A stretch of 64,000 nucleotides of DNA from Arachis hypogaea. Its lineage: Eukaryota > Streptophyta > Magnoliopsida > Fabales > Fabaceae. The notes beneath the pieces were generated by a model. It saw only the letters and a program-made list of their open reading frames with translations. It ran no database searches and had not been told where the DNA came from. A program made the translations under genes and the position numbers. Shown in pieces: positions 1 to 10,600 of this stretch. Numbering within the stretch: position 1 is the stretch's first letter; each line of letters begins with the position of its first letter. The stretch spans positions 58,567,546 to 58,631,545 of the forward strand of contig NC_092054.1 of assembly GCF_003086295.3 (NCBI RefSeq), written 5' to 3'.

Positions 1-229
1 GTTGTTGTTGGACTAAATAACAATCAAGAGGAACAAGAACTTATTAATCCCATGGTTAATGAGGAGCCGATAATAGAACAACCACAAGAAATGCCATTAA
101 GAAGGTCTCAAAGAGAAAGAAGATCTGCTATTTCTGATGATTGTGTAGTGTATTTACAAGAGTCAGAAAATGACTTGAGTGTTGCTAATGATCCAGTTTC
201 TTTCTCACAAGCCATGAATGGTGATAATG
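1..229 (+). pseudogene. copia polyprotein, integrase-RT linker (partial)
   Basis: Frame 1 is open from the first base to the insertion point. The product is acidic and glutamine-rich, with a basic RRSQRERR-like stretch and then a YLQESEN...SFSQAMNG segment. That pattern is typical of the copia region between integrase and RT, where the RT domain begins with a segment predicting a SxxxAMN/K helix. The gene is open at the window edge. It is cut at 229 by the 230-2754 insertion. Deleting the insert and one copy of the 5-bp duplication leaves the reading frame continuous into the RT piece at 2760, so the two pieces were one gene. Confidence 0.85.
225..229. repeat. target-site duplication TAATG, left copy
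   Basis: Identical to 2755-2759 on the other side of the 230-2754 insert. A 5-bp duplication is normal for plant LTR-retrotransposon integration. Confidence 0.9.
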
Positions 230-499
230 TGATGCCAGGGCATCTTGGCTAGTTTTACTAGCCATTTTTTTTGTATGCTTTAGGGTGGTTTCATGCATTT
301 TTCTAGGAAATGAGCAAGTATTTGGATGAAAATGCATTCACACCATGATTCCAGCAAACATTGTGAATTTTGAATGATTTCATGAGAATTATGCATGAAT
401 TGAATGATAAAATAGATGATGCATGATCCCATGATTAAGAGCAAGACTTTGATGCACTTTGTTTGATTGATTTCAGGTAACAAGAAGCAGAGAAGAGCC

Positions 500-910
500 A
501 TGTTAGTGGCTACGTTAGTGCCACTAACTTGGCCACTAACGTGGAAGGAAGGAAAGTTGGAACGTTAGTGGGAACGTTAATGGCATCAACTTTGAAGAAG
601 GAGCAGCGTTAGTGGCAAAGTGAGTGCCAATAACGCTAGCGAAGGTGCAAGAAGACCCACGTTAGTCTCCACGTTAGTTATATTAATGTGGGAACTAACG
701 TGGAAGGAAAGGGAGATGCCAACGTTAGTCGAAAAGGTGATCTCCACTAACGTTTGCGAAGCAAAAAGACCCACGTTAGCTTCCACATTAACTACATTAA
801 CGTGGAAGGAAAGGGAGATACCAAAGTTAGTGGAAAAGGTGATCTCCACTAACGTTTGCGAAGCAAAAAGACCCACGTTAGCTTCCACGTTAACTACATT
901 AACGTGGTAG
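500..910 (+). repeat. ACGTTAGTGG/CACTAACGT motif array with 102-bp tandem copies
   Basis: Short mutually complementary motifs (acgttagtgg, ccactaacgt, ttaacgtgg) recur many times within the solo LTR. The segment holding 'gaaaaggtgatctccactaa' and 'agacccacgttagc' occurs twice with a 102-bp period (731 and 833; 767 and 869). A weaker third 'agacccacgttag' starts near 653. The ORFs running through it on both strands are repeat artefacts. Confidence 0.75.
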
Positions 911-1773
911 TTAACGTGGGTAAAAGTCTCACCCAGTAGCCTGACCATGCCTTCTTCAAACAAGAATAACTTGAGCCACAAAGCTCCAAATGAGGTGATT
1001 CCAGTGGCATTGGAAAGTAGGATTCCAGAGCTTTCCAAGCATATATGACACTACATGGTGGACACTAAATTTGAGGGAGAAAACCTTCCTTGAAAGTGAA
1101 AAGATGAACATGGTATCAACCTGTAGTAAGGCCAGCTGACCTCTTCACCTTCCAAGAAGTGTAACTCGAGCTGTAGAGCTCCAAATGATGCACTTCCAAA
1201 GGCATTGGAAAGTATACATTCAGGGCTTTCCAACAATATATAATAGTATGGGGTGGGCATTAAGTTTGAGCTCCAAAACCTGGCAATTTTCGGCCCTGAT
1301 TGCGGACGTTATTGGCACTCACGTTTGCCAATAACACCAGCCACTATGCCAGCAACCCTGTCCCCTTCAAAGGAGCATAACTTGAGTTACAGAGGTCCAA
1401 TTGAGGTGATTCTAGTTGCGTTAGAAAGCTGACATTCAGAGCTTCCAACGATATATAATACTCTATAGTGGGCATGACATTGTAGCACAAACCAGAGGCA
1501 TCTTTTAAGCCCCAAAAACACCAACTGGGTAGCAAGTGTGACATTAGCCACACTAACTTCAGCACTAATGCCACACTTGTAGCATTAGTGTGGCTAATGT
1601 TAGCACTGATATTAGTACCTGGACCTCAACTTGGTTCTCTTTCAAGGACCACCCAACCTCAAGGAAGCAAGCCCACAAGTGTCAACCAATCAAGGCCACA
1701 AGAAGCATCTAGAATAGGAATTTTCATTTAATTGTAATTTGCTTTTAATTTCATTTTGTAATTTAGGAGAGCC

Positions 1774-1781
1774 TATATAAG
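1774..1781 (+). promoter_or_regulatory. TATA box of the solo LTR
   Basis: TATATAAG sits in GC-richer flanks about 980 bases before the LTR end. It matches where a U3/R boundary promoter would be in a long LTR on +. Pyrimidine-rich sequence follows at about 1850-1900. Confidence 0.6.
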
Positions 1782-2754
1782 GGCCTTAGCTTTTACATTC
1801 AGGGGTGGGACTGACATTCTGGAAGGGGGGATTAGAGAGGGGTCTTCGGACTCCCTCCCCTCACACACTTTTCCTTTTCTTTCTTTTCTTTGTACTTTTC
1901 ATTTATGAATTTTGAAGTTTCAATTTCAGTTTTAATCTTCATCTTTATTTTTCTGCATTTCTTTCTTTTCTATTTTGGTAGAGCAATGATCAACTAACTC
2001 TTTTCATTGGGTTAGAGAGCTCTATTGTGATTCAATGGATCAATCGTAGTTCTTATTCTTCTTCTTCTATCTTTTCTCTTGATTTTACTAGAAAGCTTTC
2101 AATCTTCATTTAATTGGGTAGTTATCTTGGAAAAGAAGCTATTCATACTTGGATCTCTTCGGAACCTTGGAAGAGGAATGAAGAGATCAAGCTAGAAATG
2201 CTTTCTCATGTTGGACCAAATTGGGGTTGGAAGGATATGGTGACTATAATTCTACCAACACTTGATTTGGGAATGCATGTGGTATAATCAGTGACCATAC
2301 TTCATCTCTTCTCATGAGCAATTGACCAAGAAATTGGCTATTGATCAAGATTTGAGAGATTGAATTACAAGGAATTGTAATTCGATCACTTAAGATTGCC
2401 AAGGAGATCAATGAATGCATTGATTGAGGAAGAGATGAGAATGAACTTGATCCAGAGGATTGCAATATCTCTTGATCCCAATGTTCATTTTATTTTTAGT
2501 TCTTACATTTACTTTTCTTGCCATTTTACTTTTCTGCACTTTATTGTTTTTCTTTACTTTTATTCCATTTACATTTCCTTGTTACTTATCACTCCAATAT
2601 GATTCGTCTAACTAGGATAATTAATTAACCATTGATTGCTTAATCTGTTAATCTCTGTGGGATTCGACCTCACTCTTTTGTGAGTTATTACTTGACGACA
2701 ATTCGGTATACTTGCCGAAGAAAAATTGTTGAGAGACAAGTTTCCGTGCTATCA

Positions 2755-2759
2755 TAATG
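2755..2759. repeat. target-site duplication TAATG, right copy
   Basis: Pairs with 225-229. The copia reading frame resumes immediately after it. Confidence 0.9.
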
Positions 2760-4288
2760 CTGATAAATGGTTAGAGGCGATGAAAGATGAGCTTAAATCA
2801 ATGGAACAAAATAAAGTATGGGACCTTGTGGAATTACCTAAAGGATGCAAGAGAATTGGATGTAAATGGGTCTTTAAGACTAAGCGTGATTCTCATGGCA
2901 ACCTTGAACGTTACAAGGCTCGTCTTGTTGCCAAAGGTTTTACTCAAAAAGATGGCGTTGATTACAAAGAGACTTTCTCACCAGTTTCTAGAAAAGACTC
3001 TTTAAGGATTATCTTGGCTTTGGTGGCTCATTATGACTTAGAGTTACATCAAATGGATGTTAAAACCGCCTTTCTTAATGGGGATTTAGAGGAAGATGTT
3101 TACATGGATCAACCAACAGGAGTTTTGGTTGAAGGGAAAGAACAAATGGTGTGTAAACTTAAGAAATCACTATATGGACTTAAACAAGCATCCCGCCAAT
3201 GGTTTATCAAATTTAATGATACCATTCTGTCCTTTGGATTTAAGGAAAGTACCGTTGATCGGTGTATATACTTGAAGGTCAGTGGGAGTAAATTCATTAT
3301 TTTAGTTCTATATGTTGATGATATTTTGCTTGCATCTAATGATCTTGGTCTATTAAGCGAGACTAAGAAATATCTCTCTAATAACTTTGAAATGAAAGAT
3401 ATGGGTGAGGCAAGTTATGTGATTGGAATAGAAATATTCTGAGATAGATCACAAGGACTATTAGGATTGTCTCAGAAATCATACATTAATAAAGTATTGG
3501 AGAGATTCAGAATGGCACAATGCTCAGCATCACCCGTTCCAATTCAAAAAGGAGACAAGTTTAGTCTCATGCAATGTCCAAAGAATAATTTGGAACGAAA
3601 ACAGATGGAAGGAATTCCATATGCATCTGTTGTTGGGATTTTGATGTATGCTCAGACTTGCACAAGGCCAGATATCAGCTTTGCAGTTGGTATGCTTGGT
3701 AGATACCAAAGTAACCCAGGATTGGATCATTGGAAAGCTGCAAAGAAAGTTTTAAGGTATCTGCAAGGGACAAAAGAACATATGCTTACTTATAGGAGAT
3801 CTAATCACCTTGAAGTGATTGGATATTCATATTCAAATTTTTCCGGTTGCATAGATACAAGAAAATCCACTTTTGGTTATTTGTATCTCTTAGCTGGAGG
3901 AGCAATATCATGGAAGAGTGCGAAGCAGTCAGTAATTGCTACTTCTACAATGGAAGCTGAATTTGTGGCATGCTTTGAGGCCATGGTTCAGGCTAAGTGG
4001 TTGCGGAACTTTTTTTCAGGGCTTAAAATTGTTGACAGTATTGCTAGGCCACTGAAAATTTATTGTGATAACTCTGCAGCAATTTTTTTTTCTAAAAACG
4101 ACAAGTATTCCAAACGTGCTAAACATATGGAATTGAAATACTTTGCCGTTAAAGAAGAAGTTCAGAAACAAAGAGTGTCAATAGAGCACATTAGCACCAA
4201 TATTATGGTTGCTGATCCTTTGACTAAAGGGTTACCGCCCAAAATATTTACTAGTCATGTTGAAAGGATGGGTATTATGAATTTATAG
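2760..4288 (+). pseudogene. copia reverse transcriptase and RNase H
   Basis: The RT (RVT_2 family) starts at the DKWLEAMKDEL segment and carries copia hallmarks: CKWVFKTK, YKARLVAKGFTQ, QMDVKTAFLNG, KSLYGLKQ, and the catalytic YVDD at about 3311-3322. One TGA stop at 3440-3442, after GIEIF, interrupts the frame, which then continues unshifted. The second part has the copia connection (SYINKVLERF, GILMYAQTCTRPDI) and an RNase H with ISWKSAKQSV, STMEAEFVA, the IYCDN metal-binding aspartate and the HIST...DPLTKGL tail. It ends at TAG 4286-4288. It makes cDNA from the element RNA and removes the RNA strand in the virus-like particle. The premature stop should abolish full-length product. Confidence 0.93.
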
Positions 4289-4666
4289 GATCAATATATG
4301 TTTAATGAAGTTTGTGTTGCATGGATATTGACATTTTGAGCTCAAATGAATTAATGTTTCTGTATTACCTGATTTTTAATTTGTTGTATACATAATAGAA
4401 TTAAAATAATCAGGTATTGTCTTACAATGAAGACATTATTGTTGGACTAATTATGTTATATACTTCCTAATTATGGCTCATGTTAAGAATGTGGCTAACT
4501 TGTAGTACATAGAAGGGACTATGTCGATTAGGTGACGTACAACCGCTATGACTCATGCTAGTTTTATTCTTATCATGATAAATTAAGCTATGCAAGTAAT
4601 TGCTTAGAAATGCGCATTATGATAAATATTTCTTAAACCATCAATAGGAATAATGACACATGAGCT
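4289..4666 (+). other. copia 3' untranslated region
   Basis: There is no ORF of note. It is AT-rich sequence between the polyprotein stop and the polypurine tract, as expected for a copia element. Confidence 0.7.
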
Positions 4667-4677
4667 AAGTGGGAGAA
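4667..4677 (+). promoter_or_regulatory. copia polypurine tract
   Basis: The purine-rich AAGTGGGAGAA immediately precedes the TGTAAGAG start of the 3' LTR. It is the plus-strand DNA primer site. The AGTGGGAG core is common to plant copia elements. Confidence 0.8.
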
Positions 4678-5092
4678 TGTAAGAGATTATATTATTATAT
4701 GATGTCTCATGTGTGTGATGTGTCTTATTTTATTGGTTTAATAAATATTTAATTAAAATAATAAAATAAAGGAAGTTACATGAAAGGAAGTTACATGATT
4801 ATTTTGAAACGTAACTAACTTGATGGAAGTGGATTTTTATGAAAACAAATTAGAATTCAGTCCTCTCTTCTTACCTATGAAGTCTTTCTTCTTCACTCAC
4901 CATCAATAATAAAATTGAAGAAAGAATTAAGAAGGCAAAGGAATAGACAAAGTGAATTCTTCCTAATACTATTATTATCATGGATCAAGGTTAGTAACTC
5001 TTCTCATTTCTATTTGTGATAATCATAAATTTCAAGATCTTCCTGTGAATGATAATTTTATAACGTACAGTAAAATTATATTAAGTTTTACA
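4678..5092 (+). repeat. copia 3' LTR
   Basis: It starts TGTAAGAGATT right after the polypurine tract. The end was chosen at ...AGTTTTACA because TTACA is the inverse complement of the leading TGTAA, giving a 5-bp terminal inverted repeat and a 415-bp LTR. The 5' LTR lies outside the window, so the right end rests only on this symmetry. An end near 4980 (ATTATCA) is the alternative. Confidence 0.6.
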
Positions 5093-6104
5093 TAAAGGTT
5101 TTAAAATCAAATTTAAAAAATAAATAAAATCTTTACTAGGGAATTATGTTCCTTCATTTAACTTTAATTAAGTGGATTTAAGTTAATTGAATTTTGAACC
5201 AAATATTGGTCGTTTAATAAAGGTAACAAAAACAAGATCTAATTCTTTGAAAGAGATAGTCCGTTTTATAGTAACTCTACAGTATGTGATTAAAAAGTTT
5301 TGGCAATAGAATCAAAGTAGTAATATGTAAGGTAGGTAAAATTTTGATTTACTTTTAAAACTTTTTAATAATTACAATTTTGAATAAGTTAATCATTACT
5401 CAAAATTTCTATTAGATCAAATGTTTTCATGAATCAAATTATATTACGTATTTATATTTTATACGTGTAATTTATTCTTTAAATTTTATATAAAATGTCT
5501 CATATTTTAATTTTATCTTATTATGTGGACCTAATAATTAAAAAGAAATGGCATAATTTTTATATTAATATGACACAAATATAATATGATAAAAAAAGAT
5601 AAAATATAGTAAATATACTTTTATATATACACTTCTAAATAAATATTTAAATTTGAGTTGGAACATATTTATATATACACTTCTGAATGTCTCCCTAATT
5701 TTGACGTATTTAACAAATCTTAGAAGAAGAAAAAAAATAAAATAATAGTAGGAAGACAATAATACAAAGTTGTTTTATTTTACTTAATATTTATAATTTT
5801 ATATAGTAATAATTGATGTAAATAAAATAAGAAAATAAATATATTAAAAAAAGCAAAAAAAAATATAGTTCTCAATTACTCTTAAACTGACTCCAAAATC
5901 TATTCTATTATATAAAAATCAAATTTTTACACTTAATGATAAAGTTGATATAGCATGCTTTTGAGAATATTTTTTTAATTTATTTCTTTTAACTCATTAA
6001 ATATAATTCATTACGATGCATTAATTATATTAACTAATTAATTTGATTGGATATTTAAGTATCACACAATTTAATATTATGTATATCAATTAATTGAATA
6101 TAAT
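5093..6104. other. AT-rich sequence without recognisable genes
   Basis: About 1 kb of very AT-rich DNA with no credible ORF. A 'tatatatacacttct' block occurs twice near 5622 and 5671. Nothing else was recognised. Confidence 0.6.
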
Positions 6105-6295
6105 TGTTAGAGTATAATTAGGATCAATTAGATCAATTAGCATTATTCAACATATCCAAATATTTCTCATAGGATATTACGTCTTTATTATTTCGATTCT
6201 CTTATCACCTATAAATACCCCTCTATATGTATCATTCTACACAAATTGAATACTTACAAACCTTTTTCCTATTGCTTCCTCTTTCCTTTTTAACA
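6105..6295 (+). repeat. short copia-type LTR (191 bp), orphan
   Basis: It begins TGTTAGAG and ends TTTTTAACA, a TGTTA/TAACA terminal inverted repeat. It carries a CTATAAATACCCC TATA-like box near 6211 and is followed directly by a primer-binding site. That is the layout of a short 5' LTR of a copia or TRIM-like element. No second LTR or coding region follows, so only the 5' end of the element survives. Confidence 0.75.
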
Positions 6296-6308
6296 TGGTA
6301 TCAGTACC
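6296..6308 (+). promoter_or_regulatory. primer-binding site, initiator tRNA-Met type
   Basis: TGGTATCAGTACC starts at the base after the LTR. The first nine bases match the TGGTATCAG start of the tRNA-Met primer site used by most plant copia elements; later bases diverge. Confidence 0.75.
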
Positions 6309-6682
6309 ATGGTATTCTCCTTGAGGAGGATAAGTTGATTTTTTTTTATTGAAAATACAAATTTAAAAATATTATATTCAATTATCAATAGTCAACCTCT
6401 CATTGAACCATTGTATGTTCAAAATATTTTTGAAAAAAAAAATAATTTTAGGTATAAAATTTTTTGTAAAAATTTAATTAATTCAAGATATTTATTGTCA
6501 TTGATTAGAAAAGTAAATTGAAATGACAATTTAATATTTCTATATTCTTAAAATATTATTTATTTATTTTTCTAGCATTCTTTATCATTGTTTGATTAAA
6601 TAAAAATTCTATTTTATCTGAAAATTTTAGGATTTCTCAACCTCAAGATCATCCATGTTAAATCATTAAGAAATATATCTGA
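6309..6682. other. AT-rich remnant after the orphan LTR
   Basis: No ORF or structure was recognised. It is probably decayed internal sequence of the short copia/TRIM-like element. Confidence 0.4.
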
Positions 6683-6687
6683 GAGCG

Positions 6688-8221
6688 TGATGAGCGAATA
6701 TTTTATACGCTTTTTGGGATTAATTTCATATAGTTTTTAGTATATTCTAGTTAGTTTTTAGTTTAATTCCATTAGTTTTTAGAAAAAATTCATATTTCTG
6801 GACTTACTATGAGTTGTGTGTTTTTCTGTAATTTTAGGTATTTTTCTGGCTGAAATTGAGGGAGCTGAGCAAAAATCTGATTCAGGCTGAAAAATGACTG
6901 CTGATGCTATTGGATTCTGACCTCCCTGTACTCAAAGTGGATTTTTTGGAGCTACAGAACTCAAAATGGCGCGCTTCCAATTGCTTTGGAAAGTAGACAT
7001 CCAGGGCTTTCCAGCAATATATAATAGTCCATACTTTGCTCAAGGATAGACGACGTAAACTGGCGTTCAACGCCAGTTCTCTGCCCAATTATGGCGTCCA
7101 ACGCCAGAAAAGGATTAAAAGTTGGAGTTCAATGCCAGAAATGGATCCAAACCTGGCGTTGAACGCCCAAAACAGCCTTATGCATGTGAATTATTTAAGT
7201 CTCAGCCCAGCACACACCAAGTGGGCCCCAGAAGTGGATCTCTGCACCACCCATCATAGTTTACTCATTTTTTGTAAACCTAGGCTACTAGTTTAGTATT
7301 TAAACAACTTAGAGAGACTTATTTTGTATCTCATGACATTTTAGATCGGAACTTTGTACTCTTTGATAGCATGAGTCTCTAAACTCCATTGTTAGGGGTG
7401 AGGAGCTCTGCTGTATCTCAATGAATTAATGCAAGTACTTCTGTTTTCTATTCAAACATGCGTGTTCCTATCTAAGATATCCATTCGCGCCTAACTATGG
7501 AGAAGGTGATGATCAGTGACACTCATCACCTTTCTCAATCCACGAACGTGTGTCTGACAATCACCTCCGTTCTACATCAGATTAAATGAATATCTCTTAG
7601 ATTCCTTAATCAGAATCTCCGTGGTATAAGCTAGATTGATGGCGGCATTCATGAGAATCCGGAAAGTCTAAACCTTGTCTGTGGTATTCCGAGTAGGATT
7701 CAGGGATTGAATGACTGTGAAGAGCTTCAAACTCGCGAGTGCTGGGCGTAGTGACAGACGCAAAAGGAGGGTGAATCCTATTCCAGCATGATCGGGAACC
7801 TCAGATGATTAGCCGTGCTGTGACAGAGCATTTGGACCATTTTCACAAGAGGAAGGGATGTAACCATTGACAACGGTGATGCCCCAACACACAGCTTGCC
7901 ATAGAAGGACGTGTGTGCGTGAATCAGAGGACAAAGGAAAGTAGAGATTCAGAAGACAAAGCATCTCCAAAACTCCAACATATTCTCCATTACTGCATAA
8001 CAAGTAACCTTTAACCTATGCTCTCTTATTCATTCGCAATTCAACTGATAAATACAATTAACTTCCTGACTAAGAATTGCAAGATAACCATAGATTGCTT
8101 CAAACCAACAATCTCCGTGGGATTCGACCCCTACTCACGTAAGGTATTACTTGGACGACCCAGTGCACTTGCTGGTTAGTGGTAAGAGTTGTGAAAAGTG
8201 TGATTCGCAATTCGTGCACCA
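6688..8221 (+). mobile_element. solo LTR, TGATGAGCG family (1534 bp)
   Basis: It starts TGATGAGCGAATATTTTATACGC and ends ATTCGTGCACCA. It is flanked by perfect 5-bp duplications GAGCG (6683-6687 and 8222-8226) with no internal region, so it is a solo LTR left by recombination. It carries GGCGTT/AACGCC motifs at about 7057-7170, a conserved hairpin-like 'cctagg...tactagtttagta' stretch, and the 'atctccgtgggattcgacccc...ttacttggacgaccc' block typical of the 3' ends of this LTR family. Same superfamily as the LTRs of the 8965-19601 element but clearly diverged from them. Confidence 0.92.
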
Positions 8222-8964
8222 GAGCGCGAAAGCGTCCCTTCATTTAAGAGCATGATTGAGATAAGAGAGCTTGGCTCTTGTGGTTCTTTGATCTTCGTCA
8301 ACCAAAATCTTTTATATCCCTAATAGGGTTGAATCACAACCCCACTGTGGAAAAAGAGTTATGGAAGCGTGTTTGATGTGTTGGAAACCAAAATCCTGAA
8401 GTCATTATTTATATTTGAGTGTGACACCCATTAAACCCTAAAAGTCAAATAAAATAGTATTTACGGTTTTAATCTCATTTATCCAAATCAAAAGTAATAA
8501 TGACTTATTTAATTCAATATTTATGACAATAAATGAGATCACCGTTATATAATTCACTTAATGAAAAATTACTTAATTTACGATTATAAATAATATATGT
8601 ATTGCCCATAAATATATTAAGAAATAATAATTTTCTAACAATCTTCCACTTGGGCTATACATATATATTTTTCTGAGATAATCATATCTTATAAATTTTA
8701 TACGTACATTTGAATGTTATTTTCCTTATTACTTTAATAATCTGGTCTGTCTCATATATTATTTATGAAATTATTGTAACTTTTATCGCATTAGTGTTGC
8801 AACAAAATCACAATAATCGCCATACTAAAATACTCAACCACATATATCAAATTTGAATGAGAAAATTCATAAATTACATGCGAAAATGATCTCAACCACA
8901 TATATCAAATTCTATTTTATTCGTGATAAACTCAGATGAAACTGCAATGGCAACGTCCGGAGAC
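8222..8964. other. interval between two LTR insertions, unassigned
   Basis: AT-rich with no ORF. It contains the phrase 'caatcttccacttgggctatacatatata' near 8640, which looks like older repeat or intron-like sequence, but I cannot assign it. It should be contiguous with 19602 onward once the 8965-19601 insertion is removed. Confidence 0.4.
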
Positions 8965-10577
8965 TGATGAGTGGATAATTTATACCCTTTTTGGCATTGT
9001 TTTTACATAGTTTTTAGTATGTTTTAGTACTTTTTATTATATTTTTATTAGTTTTTATTCAAAAATCACATTTCTGGACTTTACAATGAGTTTGTATGTT
9101 TTTCTGTGATTTCAGGTATTTTTTTACTGAAATTGAGGGACCTGAGCAAAAATCTGATTCAGAGGCTGAAAAAGGACTGCAGATGCTATTGGATTCTGAC
9201 CCTGCTGCATTCGAAATGGATTTTCTGGAGCTACAGAAGCCCAATTAGCGCGCTCCCAATTGCGTTGGAAAGTAGACATCCTCGGGTTTTCAGCAATATA
9301 TAAATATCTTTGCCCGAGATTTGATGGCCCAAATTGGCGTTCAAAGTCAGCCTAAAACATCTTGGCGTAAAACGCCCAAACTGGCACCAAAGCTGGCGTT
9401 TAACTCCAGGAAAAGCCTAAGCACGAAAAAGCTTCAATGCTCAGCCCAAGCACACACCAAGTGGGTCCCGGAAGTAGATTTCTACACTATCTGCACTTAG
9501 TTACTCATTTTCTGTAAACCTAGATTACTAGTTTAGTATAAAAAAAACTACTTTTAGTGATTTATTTAAGAGAGTCTTTTGACCATCTTTTGGAATATAT
9601 GTAATCATAGACTATCATTTGAGAGGCTGGCCTCACGGCCATGCCTAGACCTTTTTCACTTATGTATTTTTTACGGTGGAGTTTCTACACCCCATAGATT
9701 AAGGTGTGGAGCTCTGCTATTCTTCATGAATTAATGCAATTACTACTGTTTTTCTTTCAATTCACGGCTACTTCTTCTCCAAGATATACTCTTGTTCTTA
9801 ATTCAGTTATGTCAGAATGAAGGGGTGACCCGTGACAATCACCCAATCTTCATTACTCGCTTAGCCAAGATCACGTGCCTGACAACCACAAAGCGATCTA
9901 CATGATGTTCAACGTAGTCATTGGACGACAGCTGGAGTATACTCTCTTGGGTTTCTAATCCACGGACCAAGTCCGGAGGTTAGAACTTCGTGGTATAGGC
10001 TAGAATCATTGGCATCATTCCTGGGATCTGGAAAGTCTAAACCTTGTCTGTGGTATTCCGAGTAGGATCTGGAAGGGGATGACTGTGACGAGCTTCAAAC
10101 TCACGAATGTTGGGCGCAGTGACAGTGTGCAAAAGGACAATGGTCCTATTCCGACGCTAGCGGGAACCGACAGATGATTAGCCGTGCGGTGACAGCGCAT
10201 ATGGATTTGTTTTCATCTGAGAGGATCATACAGCTTGCCATGGAAGGAGGTAACGCATGGTTGGAAGAAGGCAGTAGGAAAGCAGAAGTTCAGAAGCAAC
10301 AAAGCATCTCCAGACGCTTATCTGAAATTCCCACCAATGAATTACATAAGTATATCTATCTTATTTTCTATTTTATTTATATTTTTATTACCAAAACTCA
10401 TAACCATTTGAATCCGCCTGACTGAGATTTACAAGGATGACCATAGCTTACTTCAAGCCGACAATCTCCATGGGATTGACCCTTACTCACATAAGGTTTA
10501 TTACTTGGACGACCTAGTGCACTTGCTGGTTAGTTACGCGGAGTTATGAAAAGTGTGAATCATGATTCCGTGTACCA
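8965..10577 (+). repeat. element B 5' LTR
   Basis: Starts TGATGAGTGGATAATTT and ends TTCCGTGTACCA. It aligns throughout with 17983-19601, with scattered substitutions and small indels, which dates the insertion as fairly recent. Like its relatives it has palindromic GGCGTT/AACGCC motifs (about 9340-9410). Confidence 0.92.
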
Positions 10578-10583
10578 AGTTTT

Positions 10584-10600
10584 TGGCGCTGTTGCCGGGG
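10584..10600 (+). promoter_or_regulatory. element B primer-binding site, tRNA-Asp type
   Basis: TGGCGCTGTTGCCGGGG lies six bases after the LTR end. It complements the 3' end of plant tRNA-Asp except for one C-to-T change at position 7. Element C in this window has the unmutated version. Confidence 0.88.

Larger units (their letters stand above)
230..2754 (+). mobile_element. solo LTR of a Ty3/gypsy-type element in copia pol
   Basis: It begins TGATGCCAGG and ends GTGCTATCA, a 4-bp TGAT/ATCA terminal inverted repeat. It is flanked by perfect 5-bp duplications TAATG at 225-229 and 2755-2759. The last 120 bases contain the 'gtgggattcgacctcac...ttacttgacgaca' type of block seen at the 3' end of the gypsy LTRs elsewhere in this window, which gives + orientation. 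I see no primer-binding site, polypurine tract or coding domain inside. At 2525 bp it is therefore best read as one long LTR left by LTR-LTR recombination. A short non-autonomous element is the alternative. A perfect hairpin GGCTAG/CTAGCC lies at 246-262. Confidence 0.85.
1..5092 (+). mobile_element. Ty1/copia LTR retrotransposon, 3' part, interrupted
   Basis: The window opens inside a copia polyprotein, just before the reverse transcriptase. RT and RNase H follow, then a 3' untranslated region, a polypurine tract and a 3' LTR. The RT-last domain order, with no integrase after RNase H, is diagnostic for copia. Positions 230-2754 are a later insertion. The 5' LTR, gag, protease and integrase core lie outside the window. 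One in-frame stop in RT makes this copy defective. Confidence 0.9.

Noticed and set aside
620..1038. Opposed ORFs of 96 and 150 codons in the solo LTR
   Set aside because: Both are products of the ACGTTAGTGG motif repeats and of the 102-bp tandem unit; no domain, and composition follows the repeat.
4678..5092. Alternative copia LTR end at 4980 (ATTATCA)
   Set aside because: It lacks the TTACA complement of the leading TGTAA; kept only as a second choice because the 5' LTR is outside the window.
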